Source: Vespula vulgaris (lineage: Eukaryota; Arthropoda; Insecta; Hymenoptera; Vespidae). From it: a stretch of DNA of 64,000 nt. The notes under the pieces are model-generated. The model was not told the origin of the DNA and searched no databases. It saw only the letters and a program-made list of their open reading frames with translations. Each line of letters begins with the position of its first letter. The stretch's first letter is position 1. The DNA lies in contig NC_066596.1 in NCBI RefSeq assembly GCF_905475345.1, positions 2,845,001-2,909,000 on the forward strand, given 5' to 3'. Shown here in pieces: positions 37,708 to 51,352 of the stretch. The position numbers were made by a program, and so were the translations under genes.

Positions 37708-38370
37708 GAAACATCTTAAAAAAGAAAAGAAAAATAACTAGAATTTATTTATTAAATAATAACGTGTAAGGAGTAATATATAAATTATGATTAAATTATA
37801 CGAAATCGTGAATAAAATAATTATATAAACAAAATAAGAACCAGAATTAGAATATTAAACCAGAATTAAAATATTAAATTGCATTAAAATTTTGAATAAT
37901 GGTTAAATTTGGAATATAACGAAATTGTGAATCATATAAAATTTAAAATAGAAAAATTAAAAATAGAAAAATTTAATGAAAAGAGAGAGAAAGAGAGAGA
38001 AAGTGAGAGAGAAAAAAGATACTATATGAAAGAGACATGGTGGTTCTTTGTCTCTGTTGTACATGTGACGAAGCGACATTACTCGAGCGAGTAGACAAAA
38101 TGAGACGAGACGAGACGAGACGAAACGTCGTTGACCGAAATAGATGCACCTACGGAATGCAAATTTCTCTTATTTGAGAACCGTCTATATAGACGTCGAC
38201 GACAACGTATACTTTAGACGACGAAGATAGGAGTGTTTGAGGATCGTACGCGTGATCCTAGTTTAAAACGAGCTCAAACAGAGAATATATAGAAAGGATA
38301 ATGAAATACGATAATTAAAGATATATCTTACAATTAGTATCTAAATTTAATATTCGTACATATCTCGACA

Positions 38371-38434
<64 letters not shown>

Positions 38435-38437
38435 ATA
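38371..38437. repeat. compound (AT)n(GTAT)n microsatellite
   Basis: About 20 AT dinucleotides followed by about six GTAT units. Confidence 0.95.
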
Positions 38438-39009
38438 TTATTCATATTAAATTTATATTATTCACAATTTCGTTTGTTATAATATTCTAATCTTGTTTTA
38501 TTTTTGTTCACTTTTTTACTCATTTAATTATCATATTATTCAAAATCTACTGCCATTTAATATTCCAATTTTAGCTTAATTTTGTGATTAATTAATTTTT
38601 ATTTAATTATTTTATTCACAATTCAGGGCTATTTTAAAATATTCGTATTCCATCTCATTTTTTATATATTCCAATAATACCAATAGGGAAATATTAACAA
38701 AAGAAAAAAAATAAATAAAAGAAAGGAAATAGAAAAAGAAAAACAATAATCCGTATTTCATACTATTAAAGATATCGATATCCTTGATTTGAACAATCTG
38801 TTAGCTATCAGAAAATTAGCTATCAGAAAATTAGCTTTTGTTGGCGACACTGATCTAAGAGAATCATTTTATCGTTCGTTGACTGGACCAGAACGAATAC
38901 GATACGCTTTCCTCTCGTGAGACTAGCCAGACGTTGTTGGAGTAGGTCAGTGAGAAATCGTGTTCACGCAAGTAGTGGTAGATAGGAATGAGTGAGTTAG
39001 TAGCCACTA

Positions 39010-39200
39010 TTACTACGACTACCACCTCCACCACCACCACCACCACCACCACTACCATCACCACCACCACCACCACCACCAACACCACCACTACCAACAC
39101 CACCACCACCACCACCATCACTACTACTACTATTACTACTACTACTAGTGTTATTGCTGCTATTACTATTACTATTATTATTACCACCACCATCACCATC
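39010..39200. repeat. (CAC/ACT)n trinucleotide tract
   Basis: About 190 bp of CAC and ACT triplets with interruptions. It stays open in several frames on both strands, giving poly-Thr, poly-Val/Gly or poly-Ser products that are not genes. Confidence 0.9.
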
Positions 39201-39504
39201 ACTTACTACTACTATTATATATATAGATAGAATGAAGCAGTTAGTAGCACACACCGGTCACTTTTCATTCGACGTACTCTCAACTTTACCTGCAAATGAC
39301 TCAAAGAGAGCTAGATTTATACACGTGGATGGGTGCGTGAGTGCGTGAGTGCATGCGTGCGTGTTTATTAGAGTGTCCTCCCTTTGTATGTATATTTGTC
39401 TGTGTGTGTATGTCACTATGCGTATGTGAATATCGAGTAGTAAATCCTTGACTTCGAAGTCGAGTGCTTTTACTCGTAAACCAGATTCCATCGCTTGGTG
39501 AAAG

Positions 39505-39506
<2 letters not shown>

Positions 39507-39562
<56 letters not shown>
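39507..39562. repeat. (TC)n microsatellite
   Basis: About 28 TC dinucleotides, nearly pure. Confidence 0.95.
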
Positions 39563-39566
<4 letters not shown>

Positions 39567-39935
39567 TCTCATTCTTTTTCTCTCACTTTTTCTCGAATCA
39601 TATTTTTCTATCATTAACAGAATTATCATAATTGTTATCATTGCTAGATACAATTTTCTGTATTCAATTCTTTTATTTCCTTTTTTAAGATCCTGTGAAA
39701 AATTTTGTTTATCCATTGTCTCCTGTTATTCTTTTCAAGAAAAATGTTTCCTCTCTCTTTCATCTTTTCTCTCATTCTCATTCTCTTTCTCTCTCTCTCG
39801 CTCTCTCTTTTATTATTTCCTTTTCATTTTACTTTATTATTCTATTTTATTTCTTTCTGTTATTCTTTTATATCTTCTTCGTATTCTATATTATTGTTTG
39901 CTTTTTGTACGACACCAAACAAATAGATATTATTT

Positions 39936-39984
<49 letters not shown>

Positions 39985-42879
39985 CTTTTTCTCTCGTACG
40001 TTACAATACACCAAAGGTTGTAAAAAATATTTTACAAATGGCACGAAAAAAACATAATCTCCTTTTATCGATAAAAACTTATAAGTCGTATACTACAGAC
40101 ATATACACACGGACAGATGCGTATGTGTGTATTGTATATTGTATCTAAATCACTTACTAGAAATGATTAATAACGATAAGAGATAGAACGTTCTTTATAT
40201 TTTTCAAAAATAAAATGAAAATTAGATAAATAATAATTTATAATAACAAATAAATAAATAAATAATAATTAATATGGATAATATATGATAATAAGTAAAA
40301 TAATATAATAATATATATACTTGATTAATAATATATACTTAATTAAAAGATATTTGTTTTACAATAAAAGAAAAAGAAATTATTAAATATACTGCATTTC
40401 TTTTTCATAGAATATTATAAAGATAAAAATATAAATGAATTTCATTTAATAATATGTATAATGTATTTTTTCATGAATATAAATACATATAAATAAAGAA
40501 TACATGATAATAACGTGATTTAAATGTTTAAAAATTGTATTAAATATATAGGTAATAATGTTTCATTACATTTAAGAGAAAATAGACCTTACGTACATAT
40601 ATGTGATTTGGAAAAAAGATTTGATAACCATTTAATCGATTACAGGATATTAGATAGTACCTGAAGCTACAAACAATTAGTGTTGAATGGATATAAACGA
40701 TCACTTTATCGGAACTCGATATTTCGTCTATACCTGGAGTTTTTTGAGTTTACTATTACAGCTAAATCGAACTTTAAAAAATATTTTTTTCTTTTTCCTA
40801 TTCTACCTTTTTATTTTCATAAAACGGATAAAAACAATCGACGTTCTTTAATAATAAATAATTCTAGATTCTTTATTTATAATTAAACAAGAAAAGTCCG
40901 TATTTATTGTTTAAATTGAAGAAATTGCATAGAGTGGACCAAAAACTTCAAAGGTGATTTTAAAAATCAATTATATATTTATGTACGAAACTTCTTACGT
41001 ACATCTTATCAAATTAATTGTATCATATATATATAAATAATAATTCTTATACTACAGGAAACAACCAATCAACGTTTAATAACGATCTCGCGATAACCAT
41101 AAATGAGTTTTCTCAGGCGAAAACTTAAAATTGGATATAGAAATAAAAATTATGAAAGTAATTTTTCTTTTTTGCCCCCTTTTTTTCTCACGAAACGATA
41201 AAAAGTCTGCGGGAGACAAAAGACCGCCAAGAATGTTTTTATCCGATTCGTAACAATAGCATTGTCGTTCTCGCAAAATCAGGTTGACCTATTCTCTGTT
41301 TCTTTATTTTTATTTTATTTCTCTTCTTGTTTCTATTATTTTCTTTTTCATTTTTATTTCCTCCTTTTCCCATTTCTTTGATCAATCTACGTTATAAATA
41401 AAATTCTCTGACATTATTCTTCTTCATTGTATTAGTATTTTCAAGTTTATTATTAGAAAATATGGTACCGAAGTGTACGTATATATTTTGATTATTATTG
41501 TTAATTGTTTAATTTGTATTAATAAGTGTGCATTAATTTATTTAAAAAAAAAAGTACACACATATAGACAGACACACACACCTTCGGTGATGGTGATAGT
41601 TATGGAAGGTGGAAAGGAAAAAGAAAAAGATACAAGTCAAAAAAGAAGAAATTAAAAAAGTAAAAAGAAAAAAGCGTCTAGAATAAAACTCTTTAATTAA
41701 AATGTTCCAAGCAAGATAGTTAATTACAAGAACGTAACGATCTACGAAGCGTTTCGTTTGCTCGTATTAAAGGACATCGCAAAAAGGAACTCGGGTAATA
41801 CTCTCCACATAATAATAATCACGAGGAAGAAGTATGTAAGAGAGTATAGTAGTATGTATATACATATGCTGCATACAGCACATGAGTAAACTTTCATTAA
41901 ACGTCACTCATCGTAAGATTAAAAATCGTGCATTAGTAGTGTTGGCAAAGACTTACGAGAGAGAGAAAGAGAAAGAGAAAGAGAGAAAGAAAGAGAAAGA
42001 GAAAGAGAGACACGTTAATAAAGAAGAAACGTAGAGTGAGAACGGTCAGTGTACGATCGACCAACGTGTTAAACGCGTTCTTGCTTCGTCTAGTATTATA
42101 GTATAGTAGTTGGTTAGCTCGGTCACAAAGTGATCTGAACGTAAGCGTTAAGGTATTTATAATACCTTACCTGCCATAAGTGTTAACCAATATTTGTGAA
42201 CTCAGTTATAATTTCTTATTTGTGTGTGCATATATGTACGTATCTGTGTATGTGTATATGTGTTTGTTCGTTAATTTGTTTAATTATCTGTGATTATGAA
42301 TAATTAAATATTTATTTTATGTTTAATGTAAAAAAGAAGACTATGGATTTGTAAATTCTTGAAAACAATTTTATTAGGTTCGTTTAACATTTCAAATATT
42401 AGAAATATTATATTTTAAATTAAATTAAAATGATATTTTAAAATTATGTTCATCATTTATTTAGTAAATTAAAAATGAGATAGTTTCTTTTTCCTTCTCT
42501 TATTCTTTTTTATATTCTATCATTTCTCTCATTTAATCGTCATTAAGAAATTTTCACTAGCAACTTAGAATATTGTAAATAATTTTATAAATACCAAATC
42601 TAGTAATATGGATTATTTTTTAACTTATAAAACTTTACCTTTTCATAACACACACACACGCACGCCTGCACGTATACATATACATAACTCGCACATACAT
42701 TACTAATAAAAATAATTAGAGTAGAGATGCATATAAAATTGACGATTCAAACTTGTTCTATTAACAAAAAGATAAATGAATAAATGAAAGAAAAAAAAAA
42801 GAAAAAAGAGAAAAAGAAAATTCGTGAATAATCGAAATAAAAATCTATGATTAATCAAAACTTACTAGTTTTAATCGAT

Positions 42880-43420
42880 CGGATGGTTGACCTTGGAGAA
42901 GTTTTCAGAGGTCGTCCGAAAATAGTTAATTAAACGTCGTGTAACTCTCGTTCGTCGACCCGTTTGGAGAACTTGGCCAGAGCGAGCGTCCTTGGCCGAT
43001 AAACGGAGAAAGAATAAGAGAGAAAGAAAGAAAGAGAGAGAGAAAGAAAGAAAGAGACGGACAGATAGACAGATAGAAAGACAGAGAGAGTGAGAGAGAG
43101 AGACAGACAGACAGATAGATAGACAGAAAGACAGAGAAAGAGAGAGAGACAGATAGATAGTGAGACAGAGAGAGAAGCAAAGAGAATCATCGATAGTGAT
43201 TCGCAGGCAAGTAAGCGAACAGTATCAGAGTAAGCTTGTAGTATCAGAATCGTTCGCATGTCTTCTCGAGCGTGAAAACTCGTTTCGGCTTGGACAGAAC
43301 TCGCCTAGCGGTTTTGCTAACGGCAACGGTATGCGCCTGCTTCTTACGTTCGTAAATAAAATCTCGAATGGTTGCACGAGAAAGACAATCCAATCACTGG
43401 CTGCCAATCGTTGAAGAGAA
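42880..43420. other. GC-richer intronic island with GACA/GATA tract
   Basis: Flanks of higher GC (42890-43010 and 43180-43415) surround a purine-rich GAAA/GACA/GATA tract. A + strand frame of about 70 codons after the tract has balanced amino acids (including RLGQNSPSGFANGNG), and a GGTATGC follows it. It could be an alternative first exon or regulatory DNA. No supporting acceptor or promoter is clear. Confidence 0.3.
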
Positions 43421-44963
43421 TGTGTTTCAAACGTATTTTTCTATTGTACAAGATATTTTTTATATCCTTTATATTTTTTCTTTATTCTTTTTTCTAAATA
43501 TGATATAAAAAAATAGTCATTCAATTATAAGATTTAATAATATAATAATTGTGTGTGTGTGTGTGTGTGTGTAATTGTGCATCTCTTTTTCTTCTTTCTT
43601 TTTCAATGTTTGTTTATACATAATAAAATAAGTGATAAAACGATTTATATTATATATTTATGTTTTCATTATTATGATGTTATTTAATTTACTAATAAAA
43701 TAATAATATTATATAAATAGTGTATATATATATATACATATACACACATATATATGATATATGAAGATATGATTAATGTACAAATTTAGAATCAATTAAT
43801 TATTTTTATATGTTATATAAATCTACATTTATAATTATATAATACAATTCATTAATATATACATAAGGATGCAGATATACAAATTCTTTCTTATTTTTAT
43901 TAATTATATTATATATATACACGTTTCTATTTTCTTTTTAATAAAAAAAAAAATCAATCAATTCGAAAATGTATTAGAATTGTATTGTTTGTATTATAAT
44001 ATTAATTGTCAATTCTTAATAAATTCTTGAGATAAATCATAAAAATAAAGATTTTAATTTGGAAAGAAATGTAAAAAAGAAAGAAATGATTCTGAGTAAA
44101 GTTACAAAAAGATAATTATTTTTTTTCGGATTTTCAGAATCCATTTAAAATACCATGAACATTTATCTAGTTAAAGGAACTTTTACGACGACCAGTTCGG
44201 TTGCACCGCTTTATTCGAATAGCTTTTCCAAATGGCACTCTCGACGATTTCGATCGATCGAAGCTCGGATATCTCGAACGTACGTGACTTGTGAATCTTC
44301 TACTCCAGTTCGAATTTACTGCCGCTTTTAATACTCGTCCTTTTACCATTTACCTTCCCTGACTATGCGAAATCACTATTCCTATCTTTTTCCCCCCCCC
44401 AAAAAAAAAACTACAAATAAAAAAAAACGAATGTATTCTAAACTTTCTTTTCCTTTTATTTTCTTAAATTATCGAATTGTCTAAAATATTTTATTTAAAG
44501 AATGATAATCCGTATTTTTGAAGGAATTACTTATTAGCAATAATTAAATAATTATTAAAAATAATAATAATAATAATTTCTTTCTTTCTGCCATTTATCT
44601 TATTCTACGTATATAAAAAGAAAGAAAAATATCGATTTTCTGTTTGTCATTATTTATAATTATATAAAGACTTATGATTATATGACGTTATATGATTATT
44701 ATAATTAATCATTAAGAAAATGATCAAAAAGGGCAAATAAAACGAAAATCAAATTACCAAAATAAATATTTCTAAATCGATATATAATTTTTAAAAAAAG
44801 AAGAATAAAACTCTTTGTAATATCTATACAATTATTAATTTAAAATACGAACTATCATTTAATTCATACTTTTGAAAGTGTGCTTGAAATTAGTTGAAAA
44901 TGTCGAACTTCATCAAAACTCTTTAAAATTCAGATGAAGATTCTCAAGGGTCTATTCTTTCCT

Positions 44964-44968
<5 letters not shown>

Positions 44969-45032
<64 letters not shown>
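44969..45032. repeat. (CT)n microsatellite
   Basis: About 31 uninterrupted CT dinucleotides. Confidence 0.95.
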
Positions 45033-45033
<1 letters not shown>

Positions 45034-46263
45034 CTTTAGCATTAACTTTCGATCGCTCGCTTTTTCTTTGGTCGGCTTAAGAGAGCTCGATTAATGGCGC
45101 TTTAAGAGCTAATTCGACATTAATTGCACTCTCTCGAGAGCGTGCCAAGCTCTGTATAAACTAACCTCTCCCCTTTTCACCCCTAACCATTGCTCCTTCT
45201 CTATTTCTCTCTCTCTCTCTCTCTCCCCCTCTCTCTCTCTCTTGCACTCTCCACTCTTCTACGAAGTACGACACGACCTTCGCTTAATTACGATGGAATT
45301 CAATTAAGCGAGCCGAGACGGTTTGCACTTGGCTCCGATGACGATAGAAGAAAGCTAGAACGTATATACATATGTATATACATACATATATATATATATT
45401 TATATATATATAGGTATAGATTATATATTCGTTCATAGTATACTTATATGCATATATGTTCTTTTTCCTTTTTTCTTTTTTCATTATTGCTTCGTCAGAT
45501 CTCAAAAAAGTAAATTTCAAATCGATAGATGATATCGTGAAGAAATCAAATATTATTGATTCAATTAATTTGAGAAATGTAATATATTAAGATGGTGGCA
45601 TACAATGGATTTTTTTCAACAAGAAATTCGTGTTTTTCTGTTTGTAATTAATTTATGAATTCTTTTATGTTAATTTGTTTCTTTTCTGCAGAATTGATAT
45701 AATAAATCATTATAATTATATTCTTGTTCTAAAGAAATCGTTTAATTTAATAAAAATTAAATGTAACGTAAATATTGATTATAGCTTTTGTATATATTAA
45801 TTTTTCTTGTTATTTATATTACGTAAAAGCTCATTGTAATTATTATCATGAATGAATTTGTTACCATATGTATGAATATGTGTGACAGTATTATTTATAA
45901 TTATATATTTATTTATTGTAAAAATTCTTAGATTATTAAAGATATTGAAATTTTCCGGAACGTTTGGGATATTTTATTATCATTTCTTTTTTTTTCTTTT
46001 TGTTTCTTCCTGTTTTTTTCGAGTATGAAAATTACGCAAATTCCAAGCGTGTCGAAAGTCTCATCTCGAAACGACCTCGTTCGAGAGTACAAGCGGATAT
46101 TTTTAAACACTACGAGCCGAAGCTTCGATCGAGTTGCTTTCGATGATTCTCTCTCAGTCTTGAGTTAGAGATCATCGAGTTATTATATTTTTCGTTTCTC
46201 TCTTTCTCTCTCTTCCACTCTTACTCGTTTCGTTTTATTTCGATAAAAAGATTAGTACACTAA

Positions 46264-46302
<39 letters not shown>

Positions 46303-46425
46303 TATAATTTATTTTAATTTTAATTAAAACTGAAAAAACTAAAAATTCTATACTACTTTTTTTTATAATGAAATGATGTGAGATTAGAAACACGTGTCGA
46401 ATATAAATTAGACATTTATTATGTA

Positions 46426-46755
46426 CAGTGACTTAGAAAAATATTTGGAAGTATTTTGAAAATGTATTGTAAGTTGATAGAAAAAATTATACTATAAGAA
46501 ATGTTACAATTTTATTTTAATTTTTAATAAAACTAACTTTTTTAATAGAATAATATAAAATTAGAAACACGTATCGAGTTAGAATTAATATATTTATCAT
46601 TATATACATACTGTGACTTAAAAACATATTTAGTTATAATGTAAATCATTAGGAAAAAACAATTAATTATATTTTACTTTAAAAATAAACAAAATGTGAT
46701 AAAATTATTAATTTTTAATATACTTGGTATCCAAATATTTCTTCCAAGTCTATTG
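46426..46755. mobile_element. Tc1-like miniature inverted-repeat element
   Basis: The left end reads CAGTGACTTAGAAAAATATT and the right end, reverse complemented, reads CAATAGACTTGGAAGAAATA; both continue TTTGGA. Each end is flanked by a TA dinucleotide (46424-46425 and 46756-46757), the target duplication of Tc1/mariner elements. At 330 bp it has no transposase. A second CTGTGACTTAAAAACATATT copy of the end motif sits inside at about 46610, preceded like the left end by ATTAGAAACACGT, so part of the element is tandemly duplicated. Confidence 0.6.
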
Positions 46756-49486
46756 TATAATAACACATCTTCTCTTTCTCTTTCTCGTTTCTATTTCTAT
46801 TCTAATATCTTAAAAGAAAACAGTATTCCAATGTCCTATTTTCAGAGAACAAAATCGACCTCTTAATTGTAAAAATATTTCCAAAAGAACTAAACTATTT
46901 TCAATTAATTTCAAATAACATTGACTATATTTAAAGAATCCCTAAAAATTGTTTCGATTTTCTTCCTTCAATTGAGTTTCATTCGATCGCGAAAATATTC
47001 CAAGATATTTTCAAGTAATTGTCTCTTTTAAAGCAATTCGATAGAATTTTGATTACAAAGACTAAAGGTATTTCACAAAATTTCTACCAATTTCAAGGAT
47101 TCTCGATTCTAATAAAAACCTAATATCGATACTAATAGAAAACTCTAATTCATTGTTATAGAAAATATAAAATAATAAAAGAACTCATTGGAAGTTTAAT
47201 TTATTTAACATTATTAATTATAAAAATCTTAAATTGAAAGAAAATAAATAAATAAAAATAAAAATTATACCAAACGATACATCAATAATAATTAATTAAA
47301 ATAATCTAAATATAAAAACAAAAATGTTATTTATTCATTATACAATAAATAAAATAATACAAACCTACCAAACTCTTTATCACTGGGAAATAATAACAAT
47401 TATTGGTGGTGATTAATTAGTGTTGGTGCAAAATACTTAATGACATTGTGGACAAAGTGAAAGAAAAAAGAAAAAGGAATACATACATAAAAGAAGAAGA
47501 AAAAGAAGAAGAAAAAAATGCCAAGGCACAGGTTTTATCGAACAGAACAGAAAAGTCGACTTCCAGATTTGACTAGTGACGTGTGCCGATTGTTATCCTA
47601 CAAAGGATTGAATGGTCTGGTCAAAGGTCATGTCGAGGAACGAGAGACGAAAGTTAGAACTAAAAGAAAAAAAATTAGAAACGAAGAAGAAAAGGGGGAG
47701 GAGAAAGAAAAGGAAGATGAGGACGAGGATGAAGATCAAGATGAAAATAATGAGACAGAGAAGAAAAGGGGATTCAACGAAGAGTCGAGAAAAAAATCGA
47801 TTGAAACTAAGGTAGGAGGATGAGAAAATGTTGTCCAATGATTAATACATCATTCAGAAAAATTATTTGATGTCGACTTAAGTTCCAATTAATTAACGTG
47901 CATTTGTATTTTTCATGTATGGAAATTATATAATTAAAAAGAGTTTAAAATTTACTAATATTATTATTATTATTATTATCATCGCTATTATTATTATTCT
48001 TGTTATTGTTGTTGTTGCTGTTATTGTTGTTGTTGTTGTTGTTATTGTTGTTGTTGTTGTTATTATTATTAGGAAAATCATTAATAAGATTTTTATTTTT
48101 TCTATGCTTGAATTTTAATTTCGACATCGTTGAGAAAATGAGTTCCACTCGGATGAAGAGAATAGGAATAATTGAAAGAGAGAAAGAGAGAGAGAAAGAG
48201 AGACAAGGAGAGAATGTCTAATTAGGAAGTTAATTAAAAGGTACAATTATTTAAAATGTTTACTCGAATGACTGACTTTCGCTTTAATGAAAAGATTCAA
48301 AGTTTGATGGTTTATATGTATATTTTATGCAGTTGATTATAATAAGTTTTATCAAAATTAAAAAGAAGAAAAATAGAAAAATAATAAAACAGAATGTTAT
48401 TTTAGTTGACAATAATAAAGTTATACTTCATGAGAAAACTTAAACAAGATAAAAATTTGTTCATATTGTTGATAACTTTTGATAAAAATAATCTTTAATA
48501 ATATTCTGTGTATACGTATATGTATGTGTATGTGTATGTCCTAATATTAATGCATAGATATAAAGTTAGAATTTATTTTTCATTTTAGTTTTTATTTATT
48601 TTTTTTTTTTCATTTTTTAATCGGCTTGGATGACGCATAATGAAGGGGAAAGGAAAATATCGTTTGTGGTTGACCACTATCGATATTTGCTTTCGATTAA
48701 ACAGACCGTGAGCTCTCTTCTAGAATTTCAATGTTACATCAAATGATATAAAATGATGTATAATGTGTATGTGTATATGTGTTGAACAGAGAATTGTTAT
48801 GCATTATTAAAACTTGCAATAATATTATCATTTATGTTTTATCGATAATACTGTTTTTTCTCAATTTTCTAATATTTTGTGTATTCAAAAATTCTTTTAA
48901 TCGTCTTTGCTTGAAAATATTTTTATTTAAATTTATTCTTATTAAAATATTGTTAAAAAATTGATATTTTTTTGTATTATAAGTTTAATAAAAAAAGCTA
49001 ATCAATAAAGAAATATATAACAAATAATTAGTATATAACATATCTATGTAAAAATAAAGAAAATAATAATAATAACTGAATCTTCTAAAAAATTCGAATT
49101 CGATGAAAAATCATATAAAATCGAAACTTGACAATACACATGAATCGACAGATAAAATTGGAAAAGCATGATGTAAATCACACGTTTAATTTACGTTTTC
49201 GAACGTACGTGTTTTTCTTACCGGTTGAAAACACACGTACGTTCTCGTTATCGTCATATTACGTCGTCGGCTTTATAGGAAAATACGGGTTTGGCGAGGC
49301 TCATAGTTATCCAATAGCAAGAGATGTTTACCTACCCTCCGATGACGTGCATGTATGTATATACATATATGTTGTGTATTTTAAAACGATAGCAAGTAGA
49401 ACACATAGTCCTGTCACTTAGAATAAGTCGAGTTGGATAAACTGTCTATTTCAAAAAGAGAAAATTTAATAAATACCCTAACAACA

Positions 49487-49540
<54 letters not shown>

Positions 49541-50488
49541 GCATGAAAGTGATAAAATTTACTTGACAAATTAACAAAATAGATTAATAAAAATTTATAA
49601 TTTTTATAAAATCGAAAACAATCAATACCCTGTTTTCTCTTTTTCTCCTCTCTCTCTTTCTCTCTCTTTCTCATTTTACTATTATACCAGTTTTTACCGC
49701 AATCGAGAAAGAGGGGGAGAGAGAGAGAGTCTATCGATTACACAGAACTTCACGTTATTTCGATGCCATTTGAAACACCTTTGATTCGAGCCATTCGTTT
49801 ACGCTTTGAATTCCCTGCGTGTACAGTAATCCTTCGGAACCTTTCGATACTATCGAGTTTACTCCTGACTAAGCAAACAGAATAGGAAGCTCGAGTTTTC
49901 TCTCTCTCTCTCTCTCCTCTTCTTTCTTCCTCTCTATCACTATCTCTATCGTCATTTACTCAGCGAATTCTTGACGACTTTCAAAGTGTGTTTAGCGAAT
50001 CGGAATGTATCACTAATGTATCATTTCGTTTGGTCAATCGCAAACACACTCTCGTTGTTTGATTTTAAACAGTTCATGTTTAAACATTAATATATGCTTT
50101 CGCATAAATGTGTTTCTATAATAATAATTCAAAAATAATCATAAATTAAATGATATTAATAATAATTTCAAAATAATATTAATAATAATTCAAAATACAT
50201 AGACATAGACTTCGATGTGTTATAAAGCGTGAACATAAAGTCTTTCTCACATTTCAAAAATTTATCATGGAGAAGGTCCTTTCTTCAAATTACAGCTTAA
50301 CTCAAACATTTTATACATTCTAATTTAATAATATTAGAATAAGAAATTGGAATGACAAAATTAATCTAATTATTGAAATTAAAAGCTAATATCGACATAA
50401 AATGATTGATCAATAATGTTGGAAAAATATAGACAAATTGATAGGTAGATAGATAAATAAATAAATAGATAGATAGATAAATAGATAC

Positions 50489-50531
<43 letters not shown>

Positions 50532-50975
50532 TGTAGGTAGGTAGGTAGCTACGTAGGTAGATAGATATATAGTTAGATACATATATGGAACAAAATGGGG
50601 ATGTTTTCGAGGTGACGAAACATCGACCATCGGACACTCTCGGCTAGAGGAGCAATCGGTGGTAATTAGGATAGCTCACACAACCACAAAACGCGTAGAA
50701 CGTTGCAGAACTGAAGCTGGAGCATCGGAAAGCTCTTTCTGATGCGTTAAGCCGACGACGAGCGAGACTAGCCAACCGTTGTACGCGAACGGATTTTCGG
50801 TTTGCCACGACACGGTTCATGAATATTCAAGGGGTTGCCCACCTCCCAACCCAACCCCCCTCCTCTTGGACGATCAAGAGGTCTTTGACAAAAGGACCAA
50901 CGAAAATCCATTGAGTCTTCTATATGTGTGTGTATGTATGGTGTGTGGTATGTGGTTTTTAAGTGCAAGTTTTTA
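46756..50975. other. AT-rich intronic DNA
   Basis: Contains ATT/GTT triplet tracts at 47958-48071, (AAT)n at 49488-49538, a GATA tract at 50442-50548 and GC-richer patches at 49100-49350, 49740-50060 and 50580-50920. A 101-codon frame at 47518-47823 has a plausible N-terminal half but ends in a Glu/Asp/Lys tract from a purine-rich repeat; I do not call it a gene. Perfect or near-perfect small hairpins occur at 49201-49243 and 50722-50745. Confidence 0.5.
50442..50548. repeat. (GATA)n tetranucleotide tract
   Basis: GATA units with AAAT and GTAG variants at the edges. The Tyr/Leu/Ser/Ile frames across it on the minus strand are artefacts. Confidence 0.9.
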
Positions 50976-51191
50976 AATTTATATGTATGGGTTTGTTTGA
51001 AAGAAAATAAAATATTTCATAAACATTAAAATCTGTCGAAAGTTTAACATTGATTTTTTTTGTTTTTTCTTTTCGCGAGTGCTCACGTGTATATATGTGT
51101 AGAGGGAGGACTAAGTTTATATGTATGAATATGCCAGAAGGTATTAAATGTTTCATAAAACATCCTGTCGAATGTTTAACGTTGATTTTTC

Positions 51192-51223
<32 letters not shown>

Positions 51224-51352
51224 GTATTCTTGTCTTTTTTATTCATTTGCTTAGATCGATGTCACATACGTGTATTTGTGTGTATTTGTAGTTTTTTCTA
51301 TGTATTAGTGTAATAGAAAAGATCAAATGTTTCACAGACAGTAAAACCTATA
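50976..51352 (+). repeat. three-copy diverged tandem repeat
   Basis: Related segments at 50976-51060, 51114-51190 and 51295-51352 share ATTTCATAAA or GTTTCATAAA and GTCGAA[AT]GTTTAAC[AG]TTGATTTTT. The third copy is the most diverged, and a (CT)n expansion sits between the second and third. The first two also read as a repeated peptide on the minus strand (KINVK-x-ST), but no gene is supported. Confidence 0.6.

Larger units (their letters stand above)
37708..46425. other. AT-rich intronic DNA, several GC-richer islands
   Basis: Islands of higher GC lie at 38030-38280, 41690-42200, 42880-43420, 44150-44370 and 45040-45360. Repeats include (AT)n(GTAT)n at 38371-38437, trinucleotide tracts at 39010-39200, (TC)n at 39507-39562, 39949-39980 and 44969-45032, and GACA/GATA tracts at 43020-43170. 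A 60-codon basic frame on the minus strand in the 44150 island is not enough to call. A possible small-element remnant with a GAGTGGACCAAAAACTTC end starts near 40932. Confidence 0.5.

Noticed and set aside
38940..38960. TCAGT initiator-like site near 38948
   Set aside because: A five-base match without a downstream element or linked exon; expected often by chance.
38997..39254. Poly-Thr, poly-Val and Gly/Ser-rich frames
   Set aside because: Translations of the CAC/ACT trinucleotide tract.
44167..44349. 60-codon Arg-rich frame on the minus strand
   Set aside because: Lies in a GC-richer island where stops are less frequent; composition alone does not support a gene.
47518..47823. 101-codon frame starting in a good AAAAAATG context
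   Set aside because: The first third looks ordinary, but the rest is a Lys/Glu/Asp tract from a purine-rich repeat. No recognised family; kept only as a remark.
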